This document shows positions 22,638-35,422 of a stretch of 64,000 nucleotides of DNA, piece after piece. The position numbers and the translations under genes were made by a program. The first letter of the stretch is position 1. Every line of letters starts with the position of its first letter. Below the pieces are notes generated by a model that was not told the origin of the DNA, ran no database searches, and worked only from the letters and a program-made list of their open reading frames with translations. The stretch lies in the NCBI RefSeq assembly GCF_017591435.1, contig NC_059289.1, forward strand, positions 19,978,344-20,042,343. Reading direction: 5' to 3'. The DNA comes from Portunus trituberculatus (Eukaryota; Arthropoda; Malacostraca; Decapoda; Portunidae).

Positions 22638-22838
22638 CTTCCAAGAATCTTTATCTGGATCGTAGGCAGAGACAGAATGTAGGAGCATCATCTCTGTGCA
22701 TCCTCCTTTGAGCAGTGCAATCTGGTCCTCCTGGCAGAGATTCTTGAATGAGTTTATTCTTTTCGCCATCTTGATAAGACGTCGTATTACAATCTCAGTC
22801 AGGTTGATTATGTTTATCAAAGATGGGTTGGTGAGATC
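22638..22838 (-). CDS. Hr96: HR96-like nuclear receptor, ligand-binding-domain exon
   Basis: 201-bp exon, 67 codons, phase 0 at both ends. The acceptor is CCACACAG before 22838 and the donor is AAG|GTGAGAT after 22638. It encodes NPSLINIINLTEIVIRRL, then the nuclear receptor signature (helices 3-5) in FKNLCQEDQIALLKGG with CTEMM after it, which matches HR96/NR1J receptors better than EcR or VDR types as I recall them. This part lines the ligand pocket and the coactivator groove. Dietary lipid and xenobiotic sensing is the known role of HR96 in insects. The 3' exons are not seen to the left, where LINE sequence begins. Confidence 0.85.
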
Positions 22839-22881
22839 CTGTGTGGGTTAAAGAAGGTAATTCATTCAATATGGTACTGTC

Positions 22882-22941
<60 letters not shown>

Positions 22942-22982
22942 CCGAAAATCAAAGAATTATTAATGATTGAAAAGTTCAAAAC

Positions 22983-23175
22983 CTTAAAATTGTAATCCTC
23001 GCTGAGTGGTGCCAGTATGCCTTTGTTAGCCTCTCCAAGCTCTTCCAGTTTGATGAGCTCAGTCTCGCTCAAGGCTTGCAGACCTGAGGGAGTGGGGTTG
23101 TGCGAACATGCCGATGTAAATTCAGCCCTGATGGTTGTGTCCAGTAAGGCATCCAAGACAGAGGCAGCACAGGGA
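22983..23175 (-). CDS. Hr96: HR96-like nuclear receptor, hinge/early LBD exon
   Basis: 193-bp exon starting after AACAG at 23176 and ending AAG|GTTTTG at 22983 (the donor is weak beyond GT). It begins with the third base of a split codon and ends in phase 0, so it joins in frame to the 22638-22838 exon. It encodes CAASVLDALLDTTIRAEF, then ETELIKLEELGEANKGIL and APLSEDYNFK, as expected for the segment before helix 3 in HR96. A (CT)n tract (22885-22940) lies in the 144-bp intron between the two exons. Confidence 0.82.
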
Positions 23176-23703
23176 CTGTTAATAACATATATATTAATAA
23201 CGGTAGAAGTAGTAGTAGTAGTAGTACTTAATACCACTACTCCTTGTTTACTTAACCTATATTCCTGGGCGCCGAGGTGGGTTTAAAAGCTGGGCGCTGA
23301 CTGGCTGCACCCCTCTCTCGCTAGCACCCACGGAGAGGCTGTCTCGTATGTCCAGTGAGAAATGTTTTTATTTTATATGCTATAACTCACTTCATATAAG
23401 GGATAGCCAGATTTGGTTAACACCATAAGACTCAACAGTGACTGTACAATCAAGATGTATTGTAGAAAATTAACAAAAGAAAAAAGATAATGGTATTATG
23501 ACGAATTGAACTGCGACGATTTCATAAAAATGTTTATATCCTGTTTTGTTTTGCTCGTTATTTTCAAAGGATGTTCATTGAATGCTGAAATATATTATTG
23601 CATCATATAGGAAAAACTCTCATGAACATGATAGTTTTATCAGAATGCAGGTAAACCTCCACTTAATGAAAACACTTTGTTATTTGTAGCCACATGTTAC
23701 TCG

Positions 23704-23780
23704 CCGCGGCTTACGGCGAGCCGCTCCACCACCACCAACACTGTTTATACCACGGAGGGGCTTGCCGCAAGCCGCGGCAT
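23704..23780. repeat. GC-rich hairpin
   Basis: GCCGCGGCTTACGGCGAGCC at the left and GGGCTTGCCGCAAGCCGCGGC (21 nt, here described as ending 23779) at the right are near-perfect reverse complements around a CCACCACCAACACTG-containing loop of about 35 bp. It stands out in an AT-rich intron. It may be a MITE end pair or a short foldback. Confidence 0.7.
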
Positions 23781-23788
23781 TTTGAATG

Positions 23789-24140
23789 CCTAGCTAGACT
23801 GAGAGTATTCACTAATTATGTTTATCATGTATTGTTTGATATGGACTGTTCTTTTATCAAATGCAGAGCTAGAGTGAGAGCATTCACTACTATTCATCAT
23901 GTACTGTTTGATTATATGAATTTTTCTTGTTAATGCCGTAGATAATTTGAGTGAGCGTATTCATTACAATGTAATTTTCATGTAGGCCTATCGTTTGATA
24001 TAAACCTGCTCTTTTTCAAATGCAGAGCTAGAGTTGGAGTATTCACAAATATTCATCGTGTAGTCCATATTATTTCTGATAATTATGATTTTTTTTTCCA
24101 AACGCTGTCTAGCTAGAATGCGAGTATTCGAGTTTGAGTT
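23789..24140. repeat. Degenerate minisatellite, about 75-87 bp unit
   Basis: Units start with variants of GCAGAGCTAGAGTGAGAG followed by TATTCAC and later GTTTGATATAAAC. I count five diverged copies, starting near 23789, 23863, 23934, 24021 and 24107. Confidence 0.75.
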
Positions 24141-24479
24141 TGTAGTTTTTAAATAATAGGCCTAACCTTTGCTTAGATCCTACATATACCATGTGTACAG
24201 GTTCATTTTCTCTGCCTCTAAGTCTTTTATAGCAGTCTTCTAAAACTACTAAATAATTTAAACAAACTGAGCTAAAGTTCTGCCTCCCATTCATACTGTT
24301 ACAATATAGATTTAGGAATGAGAAATAAACTAAAATGTTCTTATTCGTATGTTTTCTTCATTTCATCAACCAAAATACTCTTCCAGTTGTTGCAAGGAAT
24401 TGGCAAACATTGACATTTGCAGCCCAATGCAGTGTTTATAGATAATCACGGCTGCTAGACACTTAACTGGTCAGAAACA

Positions 24480-25075
24480 ACCCTTCTTAAGTAAGGACCC
24501 GAGGAAAAATCATTCTTAAGCCATGGTTTATTTACAAGCAAGGTTAAAGTAAAATTTTGCCACATATTGCAACTTTGTTCCTCAATGTGTAATTGAGACC
24601 CTTTCTATGGCCCTTTTTAGACCCTTCTTAAATACATACCCCTGGAAAAAAATATTCTTAAGTTTCATACTTTTGACTACCTATGCCCATTCTAACATCA
24701 AAAATCACTTCATTCTTGTTCTCAAAATTGTAATTGAAGGTCCGATTCAGGAGGGTTCAGGGGGTGCGAACCCTTCTTAAGTAAGGACCCCAGGGAAAAA
24801 TCTTTCTTAAGCCGCGTTTTAGTTAGAAGCAGGGTGAAAGTCAAATTTTGCCACACACTGCAACTTTGTTCTTCAATGTGTAATTGAGACCCTTTCTGTG
24901 ACCCTTTTAAGACCCTTCTTAAATGCAAACCCCTGGACGAAATTCTTCTTAAGTTTCATATTTCTGTATAGCAACAACACCTTCTCATCAGAATCAATTT
25001 CCATACTTGTTCTCAGATAGTGTAATTGACGGTCAATTTTGGAGGGTTTAAGGGACCTGTCCCCCCTAAATCCTA
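24480..25075. repeat. Two tandem 291-bp units rich in CTTCTTAAG
   Basis: CCCTTCTTAAGTAAGGACCC at about 24480 recurs at 24771, and the rest of the unit (GCAACTTTGTTC, GTGTAATTGAGACCC, CTGGA) recurs in the same order. The word CTTAAG or TCTTAAG occurs several times per unit. Similarity is high but imperfect. Confidence 0.85.
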
Positions 25076-25126
25076 GGAATGTCAATCTTAAGAAATGCCT
25101 CTTATACTCTTTCCTAGTAAGGTCAT

Positions 25127-25390
25127 TTGGAGGAAAGCATCAAACCTTTCGTTCCTGATAGTGTAATTGAATCCTGGCTAGCTCCCCAATTATGTCCCTG
25201 TGATGGCACACACATACAAACAGAGGAATATGTACTGTTACACTGTCCACTCAGTGCACAACACAGGAATGACCACCCACACCTCACATATGACACCCTA
25301 CAAACAATATTCACTGATAACACTCATCATCTGGAGGAAGTTTGCGACTATGTTTATGCAATTCTGAAATTTCATAAATATTATAATTGA
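25127..25390 (+). pseudogene. C-terminal zinc-binding tail of a LINE ORF2
   Basis: The frame ends with a C-x-C-x(n)-H-x(n)-C arrangement: LCPCDGTHIQTEEYVLLHC, then PLSAQHRNDH and a hydrophobic helix to a stop at 25388-25390. This is the zf-RVT-type tail that follows RNase H or the reverse transcriptase in many LINE proteins. Nothing else of the element is nearby. It lies in an intron of the receptor gene. Confidence 0.6.
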
Positions 25391-25669
25391 AAGATAGGGC
25401 AGACATTTGTATAGGTTAAACACAATGTACATGTATTATTTCAGTGATTTTTTTTTCATTGTTCTCTGTAATTAGCGGGAAAGTTCTTAAGCTAAAGGTA
25501 ATTTGTTTTAATTATTAACGACTCTCTACATTAACGGCTCTCTACATTATGTGAATTGATAATTCAGTTTGGACGAAGTAGAGGTCAGACTAATATGCAT
25601 TTCTCATCAATTTGTAATGCTACTTTGTCAATAAACTACTACTACTACTGCTAACCACAACACTACGCG

Positions 25670-25674
25670 CGCGC

Positions 25675-25719
<45 letters not shown>

Positions 25720-25733
25720 GCGAGGAGGAGGAA

Positions 25734-25790
<57 letters not shown>
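25670..25790. repeat. (CG)(GT)n and (GA)n microsatellites in an intron
   Basis: A short CGCG run continues as (GT)n to 25717; after a 23-bp spacer (GA)n runs from 25740 to 25790. The (GA)n tract reaches to within 6 bp of the splice donor of the hinge exon (25795-25790), so on the minus strand the intron begins GTGAG followed directly by (CT)n. Confidence 0.95.
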
Positions 25791-25792
<2 letters not shown>

Positions 25793-25795
25793 CAC

Positions 25796-26376
25796 CTTCC
25801 TTCAGTATTCTTCTCCTCTGGATGTAATATTGCCATTGCTTCTCTGACACTGAATCCCTGACAATCTATATCGTTGTCGTTTGAAATCTGCCGCCGCGTT
25901 GTTGTTGTTGGCGATGCTGGTGATTTCATTGTTGTTGTTGGCGGCGGTGCTGACAATGCTGTTTTTGTTGTTTCTATTGTTGTTGTTGTTGTAGGTGGTG
26001 ATAGTGGCAGTGGTGATACTGATGTTAATGTTTTTGTTGTTGCTGGTGCTGGTATTTCTCTTACTGATGCTGTTTCTTTTGTTACTGGTGTTGTTATTGT
26101 TGTTATTGTTGTTGTTTTTGCTGACATTGTTGTTGCTACTACTGTTGTTGTTGCTGCAGCTGTTGTTGTTGCTGCATCTGTTGTTGTTGCAGCTGCTGTT
26201 ATTGCTGCAGCTGTTGTTGTTATTCTTGCCTGTGGTGTGCATGGGGAAAGTGATGGAGAACTATGGTAGAAATACTTATGAAGAAGTGATTGTGAGTGAT
26301 GTAGTTGGTGGTTGTAGTTAATCCTATGGTTGTTACTTTCGGTAACGTTCGTCCCAAGGTCATCTGTGCACTCCAC
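25796..26376 (-). CDS. Hr96: HR96-like nuclear receptor, low-complexity hinge exon
   Basis: 581-bp open exon. The acceptor TTAATTCTCAG precedes 26376 and the donor GAAG|GTGAG follows 25796. It ends with two bases of a codon, exactly complementing the one-base start of the 22983-23175 exon. It encodes VECTDDLGTNVTESNNH, a histidine/tyrosine-rich part, and then about 120 residues dominated by T, A, P and S, encoded by degenerate GTT/GCA-type triplets. It ends in SNDNDIDCQGFSVREAM and a short charged tail. The DNA-binding domain exons are not seen upstream. The link to the LBD exons rests on splice phase and position, not on homology of this segment. Confidence 0.6.
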
Positions 26377-26417
26377 CTGAGAATTAAATTAATACTATCA
26401 GCACTATGGTTGAGCGT

Positions 26418-28547
<2,130 letters not shown>

Positions 28548-28919
28548 ACTACTAAGCGTTTCAGAGAATTTGAGGGCACGTTTTTCTAGAATAACTTTGT
28601 AAGGAACACGCATATCATTATGAAATTTTGCCACAGTGTATTTGACACCCCCTAATATCCCAATGTGTCATGAATCGTAAACAGTATATAATAATGGCAT
28701 TTCTCCCTATGAAAATAGGAGAAAGTCACTTATCCCTCACGAAGAAACGGACAAGTGGTGAGAAATGGTGACGTATTACTATTTGTGACGTAGTAACAAG
28801 CTCCACCCACATAGTCCCTCTCCCTGCTCCTTCCCTCCCTCTAATCCATCCCCCTCCCCATATTTCGCTCCCTTCCTCCCCTCCCCTCCCTTCCCCTCCC
28901 TGTCTATATATTCCCCTAC

Positions 28920-28955
<36 letters not shown>

Positions 28956-29350
28956 GGCAAAGAGTGTCAAGGAAGGCAGGAGCTGCGGTCCTGCCTTCCT
29001 TGACACTCTTACACTTTCACAAAGGCCTGGGTTTCAAGACCCAACTCTAGTATCCTACAAGCCCATCCAGCCATCGCGCTGGTAAAAATAAAACAACATC
29101 TCTCTCTCTCTCTCTCTCTCTACGTCACCATTTCTCACCACTTGTCCGTTTCTTTGTGAGGGATAAGTGATTTTCTTCTATTTTTATAGGGAGAAGTGCC
29201 ATTATTATATACTGTTTACGATTCATGACACATTGGGATATTAGGGGAGGGTGTCAAATACACTGTGGCAAAATTTCATAATGATATGCGTGTTCCTTAC
29301 AAAGTTATTCTAGAAAAACGTGCCCTCAAACTCTTTGAAACGCTTAGTAG
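28548..29350. mobile_element. Foldback (MULE-like) element with about 220-bp inverted termini
   Basis: The left terminus from CTACTAAGCGTTTC (28549) to about 28773 is matched in reverse complement by 29124-29350, with roughly 95 percent identity by eye. The 9-bp word GTAAATACA flanks it at 28539-28547 and 29351-29359. Long inverted termini and 9-bp duplications are characteristic of Mutator-like elements. The roughly 350-bp interior has no ORF; it holds CT-rich sequence, two (CT)n tracts and a perfect 22-bp hairpin. Confidence 0.85.
28960..29010. other. Perfect 22-bp stem hairpin
   Basis: AAGAGTGTCAAGGAAGGCAG plus GA (28960-28981) is followed by the 7-nt loop GCTGCGG and an exact reverse complement (28989-29010). 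It lies in the middle of the foldback element. The shape is like a small-RNA precursor, though a perfect stem is also what a recent inverted duplication gives. Confidence 0.9.
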
Positions 29351-29370
29351 GTAAATACACAAACATCCTG

Positions 29371-29620
29371 CGTAGGTAGGACGATGGTTAACGCGTTAAC
29401 GCGGTCGACTCATAGTCGGGAGGACCGAGTTTCGAAACTTTGAATCCCATATCTGGTGAGAAGTCTTTGAGAGAACTAGCAGTGATTAGAGGACTGGTGT
29501 AAGTCGGAAGCTGTGATCGCTGCTGGGTAGGATGAACGAGGACTGAATTGAAAATATACATGGAGTGGTCGTAATCAACTAGATTGATCTTGTGCCACGT
29601 GGCAATCTGAGTATCATTTA
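29371..29620 (+). mobile_element. Possible tRNA-derived SINE
   Basis: GATGGTTAACGCG resembles an A box and GTTTCGAAACTTTGAATCCC contains a B-box-like core about 50 bp later. The following 150 bp is unique and ends in (TA)n. A single copy is seen, so the limits are guesses. Confidence 0.3.
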
Positions 29621-29766
<146 letters not shown>

Positions 29767-30272
29767 GAAGTTTTGTCGAGAACAATAAAAAGAGAAAAAA
29801 AGGTCCAATTAGTTGCCAGTCTCCACAGAGTCACAAATGTCTCTATATCCTATGGTATTGGCCGCCCACGACAGCTGAATGTGCAACGGGACAACGAGCC
29901 TGTTCCGTACCTTTTGTATCATATTTTGACAGGCAGCAATGCAACCCTTTCCTGCTGCCTACCCAACGATGATACAATAAGGAGATATGCAACAAGTGCG
30001 TACGCGGCTTAAAAGAAACCAATTAAGTATATTAGTAAATTTACAGTATAATATCAACAAACTTTAATGGAAAATTCTCACCTCTCTTTTGATGTCTAAG
30101 GAGAAAACATCAACCAGGTTGGGATTGGAGCCCCTTCCCTCTCCCGTTCTGTGGAGGGAAGGAGAGGGTGGGAAAGTAGAAGCCAGGTGAGGAAGATCAC
30201 GGTCTGAAGAATGATGGGAAAAACATTAAATTTCTTGAGAGCAGTAATATCGACTAAGTCGATGGTAACAAC

Positions 30273-30725
<453 letters not shown>

Positions 30726-31760
30726 TTTAAAAGTTGTATTATGAATATTTACATAGTTTTATATTTAGATAATACACACTCATCATGAAAAGAGAAAAGT
30801 TTAAATGTGCATTTGCATAATCACGTACATGTGCAAAGTCATAATTATCTTAAGCCTTCTGTCATTTTTCAGGCTCCAACAACGTATGAATTAGAACATT
30901 TACGAAGCGGTGCCCTAGAACTCCTGACAACGATTTTCCTGTGATTTCAGAAATGAGTAGAGCAAACATTGTTTCGTTCACTGCAATAAAAACTGGGTTA
31001 CTTCACTAATCCTCTGAACACAGTCTTTCAAGCTAATGAAACTTTTATCATGGTTCTACATTAAATGTCCTTGATTCGTCGATTAAAACTAAACTGTAGT
31101 TTTCATTTTTCTCTTGATCAAACAATTTAGTTTTGAGTTTGTTGTGTATTTGCTTGATTTCTTCCATTACAGTTGTTTATCTCTTATCTTTCCATATAAT
31201 TAACGCCTTATGTCGTATGTCTATAAGGATATAGGAAAGAAGACTCTACTCACTTCTTGACAAGATAGAATCAAAAGCTTCACGCCTCATCAGCCCATGA
31301 TAGTCATTGATTACAAATGTATTGTGTAATTTTGGATATTCAAGAAATATTTGTGTGGATCATATCGTATAGTAGGTTTAGGCAATAACATTTTGTGCTG
31401 CTACATTTCTAATGAATATATTACCTAACTATTTAGGTAAGACCTTTGACACTGGAAAATCCTTCAATGTATACTACGTTCGGCGTGTTCTTGTTCTGAA
31501 TTTGAGATAAATAAATGTTATAACTATGATATTTACGTCTTTGCAGCCATGATTTTAGAAAGCATGATGAAAACTACTGATGACTATAACTAGTTATACT
31601 CCTGGTACCAATTATGCATCACGTACTTTATAAGAAATACATTAATAATTATCATTATCAGGTTCTTTGGCATCACTTCGTATAGCAAAAATGAACATCT
31701 AAGAATGTCATATTTGAATAGAAAATTAGTAATTACATCTAAAACATGTAGAGAGAAATT

Positions 31761-31799
<39 letters not shown>

Positions 31800-33045
31800 A
31801 CTTTTCATGGGTAACTAAAATTAGGGTAACCACATCTTCATGAAATCCGGGACGAATTTCATTCAAAATCGTGACTGTAACAGTTAATCCGGGACATATA
31901 GTAACCCAAAGTTTAAATGCACTTCACACTAAACTGTTACCACTAGTTTCGTAAATGTATATACCAATACATAATAGTATAATCAACATAAAATTCATGA
32001 GGAGACAGAATTGAATAATGATATAGCGCCGGTGTAGGACCCAAATCTTGTCCCCCTGCAAGATTCTGTCCCTACCCCACCCCAATGCAAATGCGCCACC
32101 CAGGGAAAAATGTCTTACGCAGCCATCAGTATGCCATGAGTCACCCTCATGAACATCAGGGCTCATTTGGACCTGACGGCTCATTTTTACCCGCTACAGC
32201 GACGGCGGGTGGTGTAGCAGTTGGAAATAATCTGTCAAAATTATCTGGTCCGGGACCTAAGAAACTTTAGCAACAGCGGAACAACCTCCAGCCATGAAAT
32301 AATATCCATAAACACATAGAGAGGTATCGTTGCCATGGTTACGCGGTTGCTATCAGGTTGCTATCAGGTTGCTGATAACACCACCTGTTGAGGTGGTGTT
32401 ACTGTCTTACATATACATTTATGTTCACAAAACCACATTTTTAATAGGTTTTTGTAAACCTTGCCCCGAAAAAAGAATTGTTTTGTAATGCACAAAATGA
32501 AATCTTACATGGAACACCAGAAATTAAGCAGAGATGAGATCGGCCGCAGACGTCAGCGACTCAGCATTTTCCTCTTCTTCTTGTGATCCTTTTAGCTTAC
32601 GTGTGCTTTCACCACGATATTTATGTTTCCACTCCTCTTTTGCCTGCTATAACGGATATCACATCTTTGTACTCATATACGATCATGCCATTAGGATCAC
32701 CTTGACTTTGTGGCTCTGTGTGATAGTGATTTTATAATGAAATACCGCTTCCCTCGGCATGAATTACTTGCTTTAAAACTTTTTCTGGCAGAGGAGGACT
32801 TAATGACTCAATTGGGCATGGAATTTTCATTCATACCCAAATTTTGCTTAACTTATTGACTATATTCACCAAAGCAAACTATTGTTACATAACTGGATGG
32901 GTTTTCAACGCTGCCAATTCCAACCCATGCTAACCCACTCTAATCTTAACGTTACCATTTCTCAACTATGTATAGTATAGAAATAAAACCTATTCCAGCA
33001 GTTAGATCAAGAAATAGAATAATACCCATACAAAACATAATGCAC
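30726..33045. other. Gene-poor AT-rich stretch
   Basis: No gene seen. It holds (AC)n at about 31764-31796 and a perfect 10-bp stem hairpin at 32377-32400 (AACACCACCT, loop GTTG). The words TCCGGGAC near 31846 and 31893 and GTCCGGGACC near 32250 hint at a decayed short element between about 31826 and 32270, without clear ends. Confidence 0.5.
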
Positions 33046-33228
33046 ATGTAAATCACTAATGTTCGAACAAGGCGAACAGATCATTCATTTCCAACTACTA
33101 CAAGAGACACGATCTGCATCATACACCGTCATTACCGCCTGAGCCTCGTAGTGAAGAGGAACAAGGAACGCACTCCTCACTGCCCGTTGTCCTTTCCTAT
33201 CCTCCTCCTCCCACCCCAAGAACCTAAC

Positions 33229-33380
33229 CAAGGATTCTAGGAGGATATACGGGTTCAATGGGAGGCTGGAGGAATCGATTAGGGATTGGAGCTATAGTGC
33301 TCCAAATCTAAACACGGTTTTCTGGCTGGACTCCGTAGGGAATACTAGGCATTCCAGCGCTGCCAAGTTTACGTGAACTA
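33229..33380 (+). repeat. Terminal fragment of the CAAGG element family; inverted partner at 34574-34657
   Basis: It starts CAAGGATTCTAGG and carries GGGTTCAATGGGAGGCTGG, matching the minus-strand end of the insertion in the gypsy LTR (13397 inward). The following segment with GTTTTCTGGCTGG (33289-33372) is repeated inverted at 34574-34657. In turn 34662-34745 (AGATGGCGCGTAGG, CATCAGCGGGGAAGG) matches minus-strand 13319-13235. So at least two pieces of the family lie here in opposite orientation. No transposase was found. Confidence 0.7.
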
Positions 33381-33654
33381 TCGAATTAGAGCTCCGTGTA
33401 TATAAGTAAGAGGCATATACAATCCTTTAACGAAAATCCAGTATCTTCAAATAATAAAAGAAAATGAATAAAACGAAAGTTAACGTTCCACGCTTACAAA
33501 ATCCATAACACAATACCAAATACCGGCAGACATGTGTAACAGTGTTGCTGTGAAAACGTTATAACCTCTATCAACGTTCATCATAGTCCTTAGTAAGACA
33601 AATGGTGTAATAACTGTCTCCGCATTTAAATACGAATGAATATATAAAAATAAA

Positions 33655-33808
33655 TAAGGTATTTCATATATAAAATAGAATATTTTTAACTCCATTCACG
33701 CGGCAACACTCATTACTGTCCAAGACGCGGCCTGCCTTAGACAAAGTGGGAGACAAGGTCACGTGTCACGGTGGTAGATACTCTACCTATCCCACCGACC
33801 CACCCACC

Positions 33809-33842
<34 letters not shown>

Positions 33843-34048
33843 TACAGACAGTACGAATATAAGGATGGAAATAACTGTGTTCCAAATACAATACGAATGG
33901 ATGTTTAAAAAATAAGGTATTTCATATTATGAGATAAAATATTGTTAACTCCATACACGCGGCAACACTCAGTACTCTCCAAGGCGCTGCCTGCCTGCGA
34001 GACAAAGTGGGAGACAAGGTCACGTGTCACGGTGGTAGATACCTATCA
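33655..34048. repeat. Spaced direct duplication of about 120-140 bp
   Basis: GAGACAAGGTCACGTGTCAC with CACGCGGCAACACTC upstream occurs at 33655-33782 and again at 33905-34048, with several differences. Both copies run into CA-rich repeats; (CA)n lies at about 33816-33842 and 34046-34067. Confidence 0.85.
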
Positions 34049-34067
34049 CACACACACACACACACAC

Positions 34068-34347
34068 GCCCGGTAGCTCAGTGGTTAGAGCGCTGGCTTC
34101 ACAAGCCAGAGGACCGGGGTTCGATTCCCCGGCCGGGTGGAGATATTTGGGTGTGTCTCCTTTCACGTGTAGCCCCTGTTCACCTATCAGTGATGTAAAT
34201 CGAGGAGTTGTGACCTTGTTGTCCCGGTGTGTGGTGTGTGCCTGGTCTCAGGCCTATCCGAAGCTCGGAAATAATGAGCTATGAGCTCGCTCCGTAGGGT
34301 AACCGCTGGCTGTCTCGTCAGAGACTGCAACAGATCAAACAGTGAAA
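34068..34347 (+). mobile_element. tRNA-derived SINE, plus-strand copy
   Basis: The 71-nt head (34068-34138) folds as a tRNA with anticodon CAC (valine by the code), G1-U72 and U7-G66 wobbles, and canonical A and B boxes. The body ends with GATCAAACAGTGAAA and passes into (CA)n and (GA)n. The same head and body occur inverted at 5345-5637. The A and B boxes would act as the internal RNA polymerase III promoter. Flanking CA repeats on both sides suggest integration into, or priming from, CA microsatellites. Confidence 0.9.
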
Positions 34348-34405
<58 letters not shown>

Positions 34406-34448
34406 ATTAAGGCAACAATAAAACAATAATAATGATATTGATAACAAT

Positions 34449-34493
<45 letters not shown>

Positions 34494-34495
34494 GA
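34348..34495. repeat. (CA)n and two (GA)n tracts
   Basis: (CA)n then (GA)n at about 34347-34403, and another (GA)n at 34452-34490. They extend directly from the 3' end of the SINE. Confidence 0.95.
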
Positions 34496-34922
34496 TATGG
34501 GAGAAGGAAGAGAGCGATAAATGAATTAGAGGGATGGGTCAGGTCACACACTACCTGACCGTTCAAATTCTGGGTGAAACGTGGCAGAGCTGGAATGCCT
34601 ACTATTATTCCCTACGGAGCCCAGCCAGAAAACCACGTTTAGATTTGAAGCACTATAGCAAGAGATGGCGCGTAGGTCGCAGGTGGCAAGGGAGATGTGG
34701 ATGGGGGGTTTCCATCAGCGGGGAAGGACGAGCGCCATTACAAGATTCAAACACATGTAAATCACTAATGTTCGAACAAGGTGAACAGATCATTCATTTC
34801 CAACTACTACAAGAGACACGATCTGCGTCATACACCGTTATTACCGTCTGAGCCTCGTAGTGAAGAGGAACAAGCAACGCACTCCTCGCTGCCCGTTGTC
34901 CTTTCCTATCCTCCTCCTCCCA

Positions 34923-35422
34923 NNNNNNNNNNNNNNNNNNNNNNNNNNNNNNNNNNNNNNNNNNNNNNNNNNNNNNNNNNNNNNNNNNNNNNNNNNNNNN
35001 NNNNNNNNNNNNNNNNNNNNNNNNNNNNNNNNNNNNNNNNNNNNNNNNNNNNNNNNNNNNNNNNNNNNNNNNNNNNNNNNNNNNNNNNNNNNNNNNNNNN
35101 NNNNNNNNNNNNNNNNNNNNNNNNNNNNNNNNNNNNNNNNNNNNNNNNNNNNNNNNNNNNNNNNNNNNNNNNNNNNNNNNNNNNNNNNNNNNNNNNNNNN
35201 NNNNNNNNNNNNNNNNNNNNNNNNNNNNNNNNNNNNNNNNNNNNNNNNNNNNNNNNNNNNNNNNNNNNNNNNNNNNNNNNNNNNNNNNNNNNNNNNNNNN
35301 NNNNNNNNNNNNNNNNNNNNNNNNNNNNNNNNNNNNNNNNNNNNNNNNNNNNNNNNNNNNNNNNNNNNNNNNNNNNNNNNNNNNNNNNNNNNNNNNNNNN
35401 NNNNNNNNNNNNNNNNNNNNNN
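34923..35422. other. Assembly gap of exactly 500 N
   Basis: A run of 500 N, a conventional placeholder rather than a measured size. Long X-filled translations across it are meaningless. Confidence 0.99.

Larger units (their letters stand above)
23176..25126. other. Intron region with satellite repeats
   Basis: Between receptor exons. I see no gene here. It holds a GC-rich hairpin (23704-23780), a minisatellite (23789-24140) and two roughly 291-bp tandem units (24480-25075), each listed separately. The rest is AT-rich and unremarkable. Confidence 0.6.
33046..34922. repeat. Direct duplication (33046-33214 and 34752-34922) next to the gap
   Basis: CACATGTAAATCACTAATGT through CCTCCTCCTCCCA occurs twice, about 1.7 kb apart, with few differences. 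The second copy runs straight into the run of N. What follows the first copy (CAAGGATTCTA from 33229) may therefore also lie in the gap. Confidence 0.9.

Noticed and set aside
24480..25075. CRISPR-like array
   Set aside because: Only two long, similar units without distinct spacers, in a eukaryotic intron.
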